64,000 bases of DNA, taken from assembly GCA_902525935.1 (NCBI GenBank), contig CABZJA010000001.1:46896-110895 (forward strand), read 5' to 3'. Position 1 is the first letter of the stretch. Each line of letters begins with the position of its first letter. The stretch is from an uncultured Pelagibacteraceae bacterium (lineage in GTDB: Bacteria; Pseudomonadota; Alphaproteobacteria; Pelagibacterales; Pelagibacteraceae). The notes beneath the pieces were generated by a model. It ran no database searches, was not told where the DNA came from, and saw nothing but the letters and a program-made list of their open reading frames with translations. The translations under genes and the position numbers were made by a program. This document shows, piece by piece, positions 37,722-52,183 of this stretch.

Positions 37722-38641
37722 TGAAAAAAATATTTATACTTGCAGGAGGTTACTCAAAAGAAAGAGAAATTAGTTTACAAACTGCAAAAAGTGTCCATAA
37801 AGAATTAAGGAAAGATAAAGACTATAATATTAAAATACAAGAACCTAATGGAGAATTTATAAAACAATTAAGAAAGTTCAAACCAGATGTAGTTTTAAAT
37901 TTGTTGCATGGAAGATATGGCGAAGATGGATATGTACAATCAATATTAGAAATAGAGAAAGTAAATTATACCCATTCTGGTGTCTTGTCTTCTTCTTTAG
38001 CAATGGATAAAGATTTATCAAAGAAAATATTTATTAAAAATAAAATTCTAACTCCAAAATATTTAAAGTTTCCATATAATAAAATATTAAAAAAAAATAG
38101 TTTTCTAAAATTAATAAATTCAAAATTTAGCTTTCCTGTAATAATTAAACCTATAAATGAAGGTTCAAGTGTTAATGTTTTTATTTGTTCTAGAAAAAAC
38201 ATTTTTTCAAATATCCAAAAACTTAAAGAATATGGGGAAATACTTATAGAGAAATATATCCCCGGAAGAGAAATACAAGTAGCTATACTATCGGAAAAAG
38301 TTTTAGGGGCAATAGAATTAAAACCAAGACGAAGGTTTTACGATTTTCAAGCTAAATACAATCCAAAAGCTAAAACCCAACATATAATTCCTGTAGATAT
38401 TAAAAAAAAACAAATGAGAAAAGTAAGCAATATAGCTTTAAAAGCCCACAAATTATTGAAGTGCAGAGGTGTTTCAAGGTCAGACTTTAGATTTTATAAA
38501 AACAAGTTTTATTTGTTAGAAACAAATACACAACCTGGTATGACCTCATTATCACTTGTTCCAGAGATTGCACGATATAAAGATATTACTTTCAAAAATT
38601 TGATAAAAAAAATTATGGAAGATGCTTCAATCAATAAATAA
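37721..38641 (+). CDS. ddl: D-alanine-D-alanine ligase
   Basis: A 306-residue ATP-grasp enzyme that joins two D-alanines for MurF. Seen: FILAGGYSKEREISLQTAKSV, VLNLLHGRYGEDGYVQSILEI (the usual HGxxGEDG), PVIIKPINEGSSVNVFI, EKYIPGREIQVAIL, RGVSRSDFRF and LLETNTQPGMTSLSLVPEIA. The start is a GTG sharing one base with the murB stop (TAGTG). It is a DdlB-type enzyme by size. The last 20 bases overlap the ftsQ start. Confidence 0.95.
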   Translation: MKKIFILAGGYSKEREISLQTAKSVHKELRKDKDYNIKIQEPNGEFIKQLRKFKPDVVLNLLHGRYGEDGYVQSILEIEKVNYTHSGVLSSSLAMDKDLSKKIFIKNKILTPKYLKFPYNKILKKNSFLKLINSKFSFPVIIKPINEGSSVNVFICSRKNIFSNIQKLKEYGEILIEKYIPGREIQVAILSEKVLGAIELKPRRRFYDFQAKYNPKAKTQHIIPVDIKKKQMRKVSNIALKAHKLLKCRGVSRSDFRFYKNKFYLLETNTQPGMTSLSLVPEIARYKDITFKNLIKKIMEDASINK

Positions 38642-39314
38642 ATATAAAATATATTTTTATATAATTTCTTTTCTTTTTATTTCTACAATAATAAATCAAA
38701 ACTTTTTAAATACTTTTGATAAATTTTTTTTAATAAATAAAATACAAATTTATACTAATTTTCCGAAAATTAACAAAAAAATATTAAATCAAATTAATTA
38801 TTTGGATGACCAAAATATATTTTTTATAAATAAGAAAAATGCTTTAAAAAATTTGAAAAATTTAAATTTTTTAGAAAAAATTGAAATTAAAAAATATTAT
38901 CCCTCAACCATATTAATAAAAGCATACAAGACAGAAGTTATTGGAATAACTTACTTAAAGCAAAAGAAATATTATGTAGGACTGAACGAACGCTTTATAC
39001 TATCAAAAAACTTATCGACGAATAAAAAATTGCCGTTAATATTCGGTAGTTTTAAAATTTCAGAATATATAGATTTGTTATCACTTTTAAAAAATCAAAA
39101 TATAAATACTGAATCAATATTAAAGTTTTATTTTCATAAAAATAGAAGATGGGATCTATATTTTGAAAATAATATTATCATAAAATTACCTAACAAAAAT
39201 ATTGAAGAAGCGATCATAAAATATAAAAATTTAAAAAACTTTAAAAAAGAAATAAAACCAAACACAACAATAGACTTGAGAATAGCAAATAGGATAATAA
39301 TTAAAAATGACTAA
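38622..39314 (+). CDS. ftsQ: FtsQ-like division protein
   Basis: A 230-residue bitopic protein: a short cytoplasmic tail, one membrane helix (IYFYIISFLFISTIINQNFL), then a POTRA-like domain (INKIQIYTNFPKINKKIL, NLNFLEKIEIKKYYPSTILIKAYKTEVIGI) and a beta domain ending TTIDLRIANRIIIK. It recruits FtsL/FtsB and regulates septal synthesis. Sequence conservation is weak, as is usual for FtsQ; YPSTILIKAYKTEVIG is the clearest family block. Place between ddl and ftsA, with overlaps of 20 and 8 bases, makes the call safe. Confidence 0.9.
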   Translation: MLQSINKYKIYFYIISFLFISTIINQNFLNTFDKFFLINKIQIYTNFPKINKKILNQINYLDDQNIFFINKKNALKNLKNLNFLEKIEIKKYYPSTILIKAYKTEVIGITYLKQKKYYVGLNERFILSKNLSTNKKLPLIFGSFKISEYIDLLSLLKNQNINTESILKFYFHKNRRWDLYFENNIIIKLPNKNIEEAIIKYKNLKNFKKEIKPNTTIDLRIANRIIIKND

Positions 39315-40461
39315 ATCTAACTTTTTTAATATTATAGACTACGGATTATCAAAAATAAGAATTGCTATATTTGATAGCAACTTAAACATTTGTTATTCAG
39401 AAAGTATATTAAAAAAATCAATTGATAAGAGTGAAAATAATTTTGATAATTTAAAAGATATAATTAGAAAAGCTGAAAAAAAAATTTCATCTCATATTGA
39501 AGATATAATTTTAATTTTAGATAGTAAGAAAACATTAGTCATTGATGTTTCATTGCAAAAAAAACTTGATGGTAACATGGACTTTACAAAAGCTTATGAG
39601 TTTCTCACACAAGAAATTTATCAAATTATTAGTGATAATTATAATGAATATGAAATAATTCATACAATATTTAATAATGGAATCGTTGATGAAAAAATAT
39701 TCGATAGTTTACCCAAAAATGTAAAAGATGTTAAACAAATTAAGATTGATTACAAAGTAATCTTGTTTCCAAAAAAAAATATACAAAATATAAATAATTA
39801 TTTTAATAAAAATAATTTAAGTATTTCAAAAATTTTTTGTACAAGTTATTTAAAATCTCAATCTTATCTAAGCAAATTAAATTTGGACAAAGTAAGTTTT
39901 TTAGATATTGGGTATGAGAGATCATCACTGGTGACATATGAGAATAAAAAGTTAAAATATGTTAATTCTATTAACGTCGGTAGCCACAATATTACTAAAG
40001 ATATTTCCAAAATATTTAAAATTGAAGTAGATCATGCAGAAAAAATAAAGAAATTATTTAATAAATCGGAAACTGAGTTTTCTTATAATAATAATAGAGA
40101 TACTAATTTATCACTAAAAGAAATTATTAAAAAAAATATTTCAATTGATTTATTAAAACAAGTCGTTTTGTATAGAGTGCAAGAAATTTTTGATTTAACT
40201 TTTAATAAATCTTCGATTAGTAATTTTAATTTTGAGGAAACTAATTTATTTTTAATAGGGGATGGATCAATTATGTTCAATAATAATTCTTTTTATTTAA
40301 ATGATAAATTTGGTTTTAAATCGATCAATTACTTCGAAGAATCCGATATCCAAATATGTAACTCTGGTGCATCCTATTATGTTAAAAATTTTGGTACATC
40401 CAAGATAACCTATAAAAAACGTGGTTTATTTGAGAGATTTTTTAATTTGTTTGACATATAA
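39307..40461 (+). CDS. ftsA: FtsA, divergent actin-like division protein
   Basis: A 384-residue protein in the ftsA position that anchors FtsZ to the membrane. Actin-fold traces are visible but degenerate: phosphate-1 is IIDYGLSKIRIAIFD (usually DIGTSK), phosphate-2 is FLDIGYERSSLVTYE (usually DIGGGTT) and the adenosine motif is LFLIGDGSIMF (usually GGG). The SHS2-like insert (LDVSLQKKLDG...) is present. The C-terminal amphipathic helix GLFERFFNLFDI is a good membrane anchor. The changes suggest weak or altered ATP use. It overlaps ftsQ by 8 bases and, unusually, is followed by lpxC and not ftsZ. Confidence 0.88.
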   Translation: MTKSNFFNIIDYGLSKIRIAIFDSNLNICYSESILKKSIDKSENNFDNLKDIIRKAEKKISSHIEDIILILDSKKTLVIDVSLQKKLDGNMDFTKAYEFLTQEIYQIISDNYNEYEIIHTIFNNGIVDEKIFDSLPKNVKDVKQIKIDYKVILFPKKNIQNINNYFNKNNLSISKIFCTSYLKSQSYLSKLNLDKVSFLDIGYERSSLVTYENKKLKYVNSINVGSHNITKDISKIFKIEVDHAEKIKKLFNKSETEFSYNNNRDTNLSLKEIIKKNISIDLLKQVVLYRVQEIFDLTFNKSSISNFNFEETNLFLIGDGSIMFNNNSFYLNDKFGFKSINYFEESDIQICNSGASYYVKNFGTSKITYKKRGLFERFFNLFDI

Positions 40462-40523
40462 TCGTATTTTCTTGAAATATTTATTGAGTACTTAATACAT
40501 CCATTATTTTATATTATCGTCCT

Positions 40524-41444
40524 GTGTCTATATTAACTCAAAAAACAATATCAAAAAAAATATCATTTTCAGGAGTAGGAATTCATACAGGTAATGCTGT
40601 TAATATGAATATTCTGCCAGCTTCTCCTAATACTGGAATTGTTTTTAAAAGACTGGATATACAAAAGAATAATATTGTTTACCCGCTTTATAACAATGTA
40701 ACAGACACAACACTTTGTACAACAATATCAAATAATCACGGTGTACAAATATCCACAATAGAGCATCTAATGGGTGCATTTTATGGAATTGGTATAGACA
40801 ATGCGATTGTTGAATTAGATTCTAAAGAGGTGCCTATAATGGATGGTTCAGCAAAATTATTTTTAGATGGTATTAATAATGCTGGTATTAAGTTTAGTGA
40901 TCAGCCTATCAAAATAATAAAAATAAACAAAGAAATAAGTGTTAAAGATAGTGAAAAAATTATTTCAATAAATAAATCAAACGTCACTAGTGATATTCAG
41001 TTTGAAATTAAATATGATAATTCATTAATTAATTCTCAAACAAATAAAGTAAACATTTTTGAGGATAATTTATTAGATATATTTTGCTCTAGAACTTTTT
41101 GTTTATTTGAAGATATTGAAAAGCTAAAAAAATTAAATCTGGGCAAAGGTGGCAGCTTAGAGAATGCAGTTGTTGTGAAAGATAGTAAAATATTAAATAA
41201 AAGTGGTTTGAGAAATGACTTAGAATTTGTAAATCATAAAATATTAGATTGTATGGGTGACTTATTTTTATCTGGTTACAAAATTATAGGTTCAGTTAAA
41301 TGTTCACAGGGAGGTCATTATCTTACAAACAAGCTATTGAAAGAAGTCTTCAGAGATCCAGAGAATTACTCATTAATTGAAATAAAAGGTAAACAGTTGC
41401 CACATACATTTACCAACTATCAAAATTTAAAGTCTATCGCTTAA
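40524..41444 (+). CDS. lpxC: UDP-3-O-acyl-N-acetylglucosamine deacetylase LpxC
   Basis: A 306-residue zinc deacetylase, the committed step of lipid A synthesis; it shows that this organism makes lipopolysaccharide. Zinc ligands are visible: His near residue 79 in STIEHLMGAFYGIGIDNA and His238/Asp242 in EFVNHKILDCMGDLFLSG; the substrate and catalytic blocks KKISFSGVGIHTG, VPIMDGSA and SRTFCLFEDIEKL are present. The start is a GTG at 40524. A 62-base gap after ftsA is the largest in the cluster and could hold a separate promoter. Confidence 0.97.
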   Translation: MSILTQKTISKKISFSGVGIHTGNAVNMNILPASPNTGIVFKRLDIQKNNIVYPLYNNVTDTTLCTTISNNHGVQISTIEHLMGAFYGIGIDNAIVELDSKEVPIMDGSAKLFLDGINNAGIKFSDQPIKIIKINKEISVKDSEKIISINKSNVTSDIQFEIKYDNSLINSQTNKVNIFEDNLLDIFCSRTFCLFEDIEKLKKLNLGKGGSLENAVVVKDSKILNKSGLRNDLEFVNHKILDCMGDLFLSGYKIIGSVKCSQGGHYLTNKLLKEVFRDPENYSLIEIKGKQLPHTFTNYQNLKSIA

Positions 41445-41482
41445 AAGTTAGAGTTTTTATTTTTATCTGATAAAAGTATCAG

Positions 41483-46015
<4,533 letters not shown>

Positions 46016-46019
<4 letters not shown>

Positions 46020-48040
46020 TTTATTTTTTTCTGATATCTTATCCAGCCTGGACTTCTGATTTCATTTTCGAATTCTATATCTTGATTAAATTCAAAATCA
46101 CTTTCCTCTTCATCATTAAAACTATTATTTTTTTTAATAAATTCGTCGGGCAGTTCATCAACAAACCTAGATGCAATGCTGTCAATCCAATCACCTTGGT
46201 AAAATCTATTCATTGAAAATGATATTTTTGCAATCTCTTTTGCTCTAGTAATTCCTACATAAGCAAGTCTTCTTTCTTCCTCAAGACCAGCTTCTCCTTT
46301 TTCTTCAATACTTTTTTGATGTGGAAATAGTCCTTCTTCCCATCCAGGCAAATAAACAATATCAAATTCCAAACCTTTCGATGCGTGCAAAGTCATTAAA
46401 TTTACTTTTTCACTCTCCCAATCTTGGTCTAAAGATGTAGCTAGAGCGACGTGTTCTAAAAAACTCTCTAAATTATCAAATTCCTTCATTGCAGTTAATA
46501 ATTCTTTTATATTTTCTAGTCTATTTTCATTTTCTAAGTCTTTTTTATTCTTTAACATTTCACTATAACCAGACTCATCAAGAACAATCTGCAAAAGTTT
46601 ATTGTGATTAGTTTTATTCTTATATTCATACCTCCACTTATCCAATAAGTTTAATAAACTAATTAATCCAATTTTAGTTTTTGGTTTTATTTGATTTATT
46701 TCAATCAATTTTTTTGACGCAACTTCTAAAGATATTTTATTTTTTTTTGCAAATTCTGAGATGTTTTTGATTGTTGTTTCACCAATTGATCTTTTTGGCA
46801 CATTAATTATTCTCTCAAATGACAAGTCGTCCATTCGTTGATGAATACATCTTAGATAAGCAATACAATCTTTTATTTCTGCTCTTTCATAAAATTTTGT
46901 ACCTCCAATAATTCTGTAAGGGATACCAACTTTTAAAAATCTTTCTTCAAATTCTCTGGTTTGAAATATCGCTCTCACTAATATTGCAATTTCGTTTAAT
47001 GAAACTTTATTTTTGAAATTTTCAATAGTTGAGCTTATTTCTGTGGCTTCATCTTTTACATTTCTAAAGCAATCCAATGAAATGAGCTCACCTTTTTTTT
47101 CATTAGTATATAAAGTTTTTCCAACTCTATTTTGATTATTTTCAATTAATTTGGAAGCAACACTTAATATATTTTGCGTCGATCTATAATTTTTTTCTAA
47201 TCTGATGATTTTAGTATTTTTATAAATTTTATCAAAATCCAAAAAGTTTTTTATTTCTGCTCCTCTCCAACTGTAAATTGACTGGTCATCGTCTCCCACG
47301 CAACATATATTTAAATTTGATTTTGCGAGGTATTTTAGCCATTCACTTTGTATAAAATTAGTATCTTGATACTCATCAACCAAAATATATTTAAACTTTT
47401 TTGAATATATTGAAGTAATATCAGGATAATTTCTAAAAATTTTTACAGTATGTAAAATTAAATCACTAAAATCTGCAGAATTTAAATCTAATAATTTCTG
47501 TTGGTATATCGAGTAAATTTTAAGAAAATTTTTTTCTAAAGTCTCTTTTTTTTTTAAAACAACATCGTCTGGATACAAACCTTTATTTTTCCATTTATCT
47601 ATAATAGCTAATATATATTTTGGTGAGATTTTTTTAATATCAACATTTTCTGCTTTACATATATTTTTAATTAATCTTGTTTGATCATCTTGATCTATGA
47701 TTGTAAAGGTAGACTTAAGACCTGCTGCCTCAGCATGTTTTCTCAGAATTTTTGCACTGATTGAATGAAAGGTCCCAAGCCATGGCAATCCTGTAGCCTC
47801 TTTTTTAAGTAATTTTGAAACTCTAATTTGCATTTCTTTTGCAGCTTTATTAGTAAATGTAACAGCCAATATCTGGCTAGAAAAAGCTTTGTGAGTTTTT
47901 ATTATGTGAGCTATTCTTGACGTTAATACCTTTGTTTTACCTGATCCTGCGCCAGCAACAATTAGCAGCGGCCCATTTAAATGCATCACTGCTTCTTGTT
48001 GCTTTTCATTTAAATTTGTCAAATAATCTGATCTTAACAT
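46016..48040 (-). CDS. uvrD: UvrD/PcrA-type DNA helicase
   Basis: A 674-residue SF1A 3'-5' helicase used in excision and mismatch repair. Motifs in order: Q-motif NEKQQEAV, Walker A VAGAGSGKTKVLTSRI, Ia AVTFTNKAAKEM, Ib GTFHSISAKIL, II YILVDEYQDTN, III VGDDDQSIYSWRGA, IV RLEKNYRST, V LMTLHASKGLEFDIVYLPG and VI EERRLAYVGITRAKEIAKISF. It is shorter than E. coli UvrD (about 720) with a brief acidic tail. PcrA, UvrD and Rep cannot be told apart by motif; UvrD is the usual single copy in Proteobacteria. It is divergent from the AsmA-like gene. Confidence 0.94.
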
Positions 48041-48071
48041 TTTTTTTATTGTATAAGTTTATTTTCTTTTT

Positions 48072-49439
48072 ATGAATAAAATTAAGCAAAATAAAATAAC
48101 TTTCTCATTAATTTTAGTCGCAATCTTTGTAACTTTTTCTTCATTAACTTTTTTATCTTTACCAGTCTTATTTAAATATAAAAGTAAAGCCCCAGAGATA
48201 GAAAAAAATTTTTATAATAATTTTAAAATTTATCTTAACATATTTGGAAAGATTTCATACAAACCTTTTCCAAAGCCACACCTGCTAGTAGAAAAAGCTA
48301 GTCTTAATTTAAAAGAAAATAATTTACAAAATGATTTAATAAAAACAAATAATTTTAAAATTTACATATCTTTGAAAGATTTATATCTGAGATCATTTAA
48401 AAATCTAATTTCCGCCGAGATTACAAATTCAAACTTTAATTTTAATATCTCAGATTTAGAAGAAATTAGAAAACACTTATATGAAAAAATTAATAATCCC
48501 ATTAAATTCAAAAAGATTAAACTTTTTCTAAAAAATAAAAATAACGAAGTAATACTAATTTCTCCAATCGAAAGTATTTCATATAAAATAAACAATAAAA
48601 GTAAAGATAAGCTTTTTACAATAAATGGAAAAATTTTTGGTATAAAATTTAAGTCAGATTGGAAACGAAATTATAGAAGTCCTAAAACATCTTTTCATAA
48701 AATCAAGCTTGTAAATCCAAATATAGAAATTAATAATATACTAAAATTTGAAAATGTAAAAAATTTTACAAATCAAATATTAATTTTAAGTTCTCAGGAA
48801 AAGATTGAATATACAGTTAAATTTAATAATAATAAAATCAAAATTAGTTCACCCGACAATCCAAATATTAATTTTAAAGTAAACAGCAATATTCAAATAA
48901 ATCCTTTTTATTTTACTGGTTCATTACTTATAAAAAATAAAAAAGTTGAAAATATCATAGATTATATTCTTTTAAAATTATTGTCTTATGATGAAAATTA
49001 TTTAGGAAATTTAAATGGAAGTTTCAAAATTAAGTTTGATGAATTAAACAATAAGCTAATAAAAAGTGGGGAAATTTTAATAGATATTAAAGAAAAAAAA
49101 ATTAATTTAAAAGACGCTAGATTTAATTTAGGCAAAATAGGAAACCTAAAAACAAAAATTAAATCTATTGAAAATGAAGGTGAAATTATATTTTTTTCAA
49201 ATAATACGCTTGATATTACAAATCATATTGAATTTGCAAAGGCATTTCAGATTGGGTCAAACAAAGTTAGAAATATAAATCGCATTTACTTTGATTTAAA
49301 AAAAAATATAGGAGATAATCAAATTACAATTTCAAATGTAAGGATTAATAGCTTAAATAATAATGTTGATGCAGATAATTTTTTCATTATTAAAAATATC
49401 CAAAATCTTAGAGCATCAATTAGAAAAATTATTAATTAG
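48072..49439 (+). CDS. AsmA-like membrane-anchored protein
   Basis: A 455-residue protein with an N-terminal membrane anchor (FSLILVAIFVTFSSLTFLSLPVLF) and a long beta-rich periplasmic part. The opening block (IYLNIFGKISYKPFPKPHLLVEKASLNLKEN) and the late block (LGNLNGSFKIKFDELNNKLIKSGEILIDIKEKKINLKDARFNLGKIGNLKT) recall AsmA/TamB-like proteins, which form lipid-conducting bridges between membranes. The match is structural flavour only, so the function is uncertain. It is divergent from uvrD (31 bases) and its stop overlaps the convergent fumC stop by four bases. Confidence 0.55.
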   Translation: MNKIKQNKITFSLILVAIFVTFSSLTFLSLPVLFKYKSKAPEIEKNFYNNFKIYLNIFGKISYKPFPKPHLLVEKASLNLKENNLQNDLIKTNNFKIYISLKDLYLRSFKNLISAEITNSNFNFNISDLEEIRKHLYEKINNPIKFKKIKLFLKNKNNEVILISPIESISYKINNKSKDKLFTINGKIFGIKFKSDWKRNYRSPKTSFHKIKLVNPNIEINNILKFENVKNFTNQILILSSQEKIEYTVKFNNNKIKISSPDNPNINFKVNSNIQINPFYFTGSLLIKNKKVENIIDYILLKLLSYDENYLGNLNGSFKIKFDELNNKLIKSGEILIDIKEKKINLKDARFNLGKIGNLKTKIKSIENEGEIIFFSNNTLDITNHIEFAKAFQIGSNKVRNINRIYFDLKKNIGDNQITISNVRINSLNNNVDADNFFIIKNIQNLRASIRKIIN

Positions 49440-50824
49440 CTTGGCATAATCATTTTAAGAGGATTAATTATTATATCATAATCTTTTTCTTTTATAAGTC
49501 CTGATTTAATGGCCTCTTCTTTTAACCTAGTATTATTTTTTAAAGCTCTTTTTGCAATTTTAGCTGCATTATCATATCCGATTTTAGGAGCTAATGCAGT
49601 CACAAGCATTAAAGAGTTATCCAAATGTTCTTTAATTTTTTTTCTGTTTGGTTTTATGCCTTTAACACAAAATAAACTAAAATTTTTTACACTATCTGCC
49701 AAAATATCAATTGATTGTAAAATATTATAAGCAATTAATGGTTTAAATACATTTAATTCAAAGTGCCCATGACTTCCGGCTACAGTTATGCCCGTGTGAT
49801 TGCCTATAACTTTTGCACAAACCATTGTAACAGCCTCACATTGTGTTGGATTTACTTTACCAGGCATAATTGAAGATCCAGGTTCATTTTCTGGCAATAA
49901 AAGTTCTCCATACCCTGCTCTTGGACCTGAGCCTAAAAATCTTATATCATTTGAAATCTTCATTAAAGCTACAGCACATGAATTTAATGATCCAGAAAAA
50001 CTTACTATAGCATCATGTGCTGCTAATTCAGAAAATTTATTTGGGGCTGGTTTAAATTTAATTTTACAAAATTTTTTAATTTCACTGACAATTTTCTTAT
50101 CAAAGTTTTTCTTAGAATTTATTCCAGTGCCCACAGCAGTACCACCTTGAGCTAAATAATATATATCCTCCAAGCAATACTTTATTCTATTAATACTTTT
50201 TTTTACTTGCTCATAATATCCAGAAAATTCTTGACCAAGAGACAATGGAGTAGCATCTTGAAGATGTGTTCTTCCAATTTTAATTATTTTTTTAAATTCT
50301 TTACTTTTTTGTTTTAAAGAAATTTCAAGTAATTTTAAGCTAGGTAAAAGTTTTTTAGTAGTTTCATTTGCTACCGATATATGCATTGCAGTTGGAAAAA
50401 CATCATTTGTAGATTGAGATTTATTGACATGGTCATTTGGATGAACAGGTTTTTTTGATCCTTTTCTTCCTTTTAGAATTTCTATTGCTCTATTTGCTAT
50501 TACTTCATTAACATTCATATTAGTTTGAGTGCCTGAGCCCGTTTGCCAAACTTTTAAGGGAAAATTGTTTATCATTTTTCCATTAATAACATCATTAGAT
50601 GCTTTTATGATCGCTCTAGCAATTTTAGGGGATATTAACCTATCTTTTTGATGAACAATTGCTGCACTTCTTTTAATTACCGCAATTGATCTTATTATTG
50701 AAAATGGAACCAATATTTTGCCAATATTAAAGAATTTTTTTGATCTTTGAGTAGATGCGCCCCAATACTTATCATTTGGCACATTAATACCTCCAATGCT
50801 ATCAAATTCTTTTCTTGTTTTCAT
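49436..50824 (-). CDS. fumC: Fumarate hydratase, class II
   Basis: A 462-residue oxygen-stable, iron-free fumarase that interconverts fumarate and malate in the TCA cycle. Signature GSSIMPGKVNPTQCEA is intact, and the other superfamily blocks are there: GSGTQTNMNVNEVIANRA, HVNKSQSTNDVFPTAMHI and GRTHLQDATPLSLGQEFSGY. Length is typical. It is divergent from the MazG-like gene and converges on the AsmA-like gene with a four-base overlap. Confidence 0.97.
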   Translation of the reverse strand: MKTRKEFDSIGGINVPNDKYWGASTQRSKKFFNIGKILVPFSIIRSIAVIKRSAAIVHQKDRLISPKIARAIIKASNDVINGKMINNFPLKVWQTGSGTQTNMNVNEVIANRAIEILKGRKGSKKPVHPNDHVNKSQSTNDVFPTAMHISVANETTKKLLPSLKLLEISLKQKSKEFKKIIKIGRTHLQDATPLSLGQEFSGYYEQVKKSINRIKYCLEDIYYLAQGGTAVGTGINSKKNFDKKIVSEIKKFCKIKFKPAPNKFSELAAHDAIVSFSGSLNSCAVALMKISNDIRFLGSGPRAGYGELLLPENEPGSSIMPGKVNPTQCEAVTMVCAKVIGNHTGITVAGSHGHFELNVFKPLIAYNILQSIDILADSVKNFSLFCVKGIKPNRKKIKEHLDNSLMLVTALAPKIGYDNAAKIAKRALKNNTRLKEEAIKSGLIKEKDYDIIINPLKMIMPS

Positions 50825-50828
50825 TTAT

Positions 50829-50858
50829 TTGAACGAATAACTAAATAATTTATATACT
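50829..50858 (+). promoter_or_regulatory. Probable sigma-70 promoter of the MazG-like gene
   Basis: TTGAAC at 50829-50834 and TATACT at 50853-50858 with an 18-base spacer, 27 bases before the start codon at 50886. A Shine-Dalgarno (caggag) follows. It lies in the 61-base gap between the divergent fumC and MazG-like genes. Confidence 0.5.
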
Positions 50859-50885
50859 AGTTTTTATAAATCTTACAGGAGTAAA

Positions 50886-51257
50886 ATGACAAATTTTCAA
50901 AAAGTAAAAAAATTTATGGAGACATTTGGTCAAGAAGTTAAATCAAGACCATCTTTTAGCTCTGAAAAAATCAACGAGCTAAGATATAATTTAATAAAAG
51001 AGGAATTAGATGAGTTTAAACAAGCTTTGGACAACAATGATCTTCTAGAAGCTGCTGATGCTTTAACAGATATATTGTATGTTACATACGGAGCAGGACA
51101 TGCTTTTGGAATTGATTTAGACGGTTGTTTTCAAGAAGTTCAAAACTCTAATATGAGCAAGTTAGGAAATGATGGAAAACCTATTTATAATGATCAGGGC
51201 AAAGTAATGAAAGGTCCAAACTATTATAAACCAGATTTATCAAAATTTATTAAGTAA
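50886..51257 (+). CDS. MazG/HisE-like nucleotide pyrophosphohydrolase
   Basis: A 123-residue all-alpha NTP pyrophosphatase-like protein. The core is LIKEELDEFKQALDNNDLLEAADALTDILYVTYGAGHAFG, with the EExxE...ExxD magnesium-binding pattern shared by MazG, dUTPase-like and phosphoribosyl-ATP pyrophosphohydrolase proteins. The C-terminal NSNMSKLGNDGKPIYNDQGKVMKGPNYYKPDL matches the stand-alone subgroup also seen in phages. It probably hydrolyses a nucleoside triphosphate (house-cleaning); the substrate is unknown. A good Shine-Dalgarno (acagga) precedes it. It overlaps the convergent ygfZ by 8 bases. Confidence 0.82.
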   Translation: MTNFQKVKKFMETFGQEVKSRPSFSSEKINELRYNLIKEELDEFKQALDNNDLLEAADALTDILYVTYGAGHAFGIDLDGCFQEVQNSNMSKLGNDGKPIYNDQGKVMKGPNYYKPDLSKFIK

Positions 51258-52140
51258 TTTGTAGCCAATCAGGCTTATTGATTTTAACTTTTGCGGAACC
51301 ACAATTAAAAGTTTTTCCAAAATCTAATTTTTCATTCTTAACTTTGATAAGAGCATAGGGATAATCATCATTTATTAATACTTTTCCAATTTCGTCATTC
51401 TCAACTGATATAATTCCGTTATTTAAATTACCTTCTATTACTTCAATTGGTAGAAGACGTTTATTTAATTTATCTTTTAACTTGATTCTTGCAGTATTTT
51501 CTTGGCCTACGTAACAACCCTTTTTAAAATCTATTGCATTTAATTCATCAAAGTTACATTCAATACCAAAAAGTTTATTTTGAAGTTTATCAGTATTTTT
51601 TTGCGGAATACCAATTTCATGACTCAATTTGTAATATTCATTTTTATCTGCACTTTGAAGCCCAAGTTTTTTTAATGATAAATATAATTTTTCTAAGTTA
51701 GTCACTATTCTCGCTCCAAGCTTTATATTTCTAGGATCTAAAAAAATAATATCCTCTCTAAATTTAATTGTACAACCAGCATTAGAAATTGAATTTTCCA
51801 TGTCCAAAAATCTTTCTTTACTAATTACTGCAATAACAAATTCATTGCTTAAATTTAAAATTTCTACTTTTGATCTAAGTTTATATAAATTTAATTGATT
51901 AAATAAATTATCAATATTTTTTTTCTCACAATCTAAAAAATATCCAGACTTGTGTTTTAATATATTGAAGTCATACAAATATTTTCCTTGCGGAGTAAGT
52001 AAAGCAGAATAACATGAATTTTTTTCATCTACTTTGTTAATATTATTTGTAACTATATTTTGTAGAAATTCTTTACAGTCTTCACCCGAAACATACAAAA
52101 GTCCTCTGTCCTCTAAGATGTAAACATCATTTTTTTTCAT
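51250..52140 (-). CDS. ygfZ: YgfZ/IbaG-type folate-binding iron-sulfur cluster protein
   Basis: A 296-residue member of the GcvT-like folate-binding YgfZ family, which helps assemble or repair certain iron-sulfur enzymes. The family signature KGCYVGQENTARIK is clear near residue 205, and the N-terminal FLQNIVTNNINK...SCYSALLTPQGKYLYDFNI block also fits. The protein is of usual length. It is divergent from the dihydroorotase gene (43 bases) and its end overlaps the MazG-like gene by 8 bases. The symbol follows family usage; the role is from homologues. Confidence 0.88.
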   Translation of the reverse strand: MKKNDVYILEDRGLLYVSGEDCKEFLQNIVTNNINKVDEKNSCYSALLTPQGKYLYDFNILKHKSGYFLDCEKKNIDNLFNQLNLYKLRSKVEILNLSNEFVIAVISKERFLDMENSISNAGCTIKFREDIIFLDPRNIKLGARIVTNLEKLYLSLKKLGLQSADKNEYYKLSHEIGIPQKNTDKLQNKLFGIECNFDELNAIDFKKGCYVGQENTARIKLKDKLNKRLLPIEVIEGNLNNGIISVENDEIGKVLINDDYPYALIKVKNEKLDFGKTFNCGSAKVKINKPDWLQIT

Positions 52141-52183
52141 GATTGATTGATATCAAAGAATAATATAATAACAATTTTTTAAA

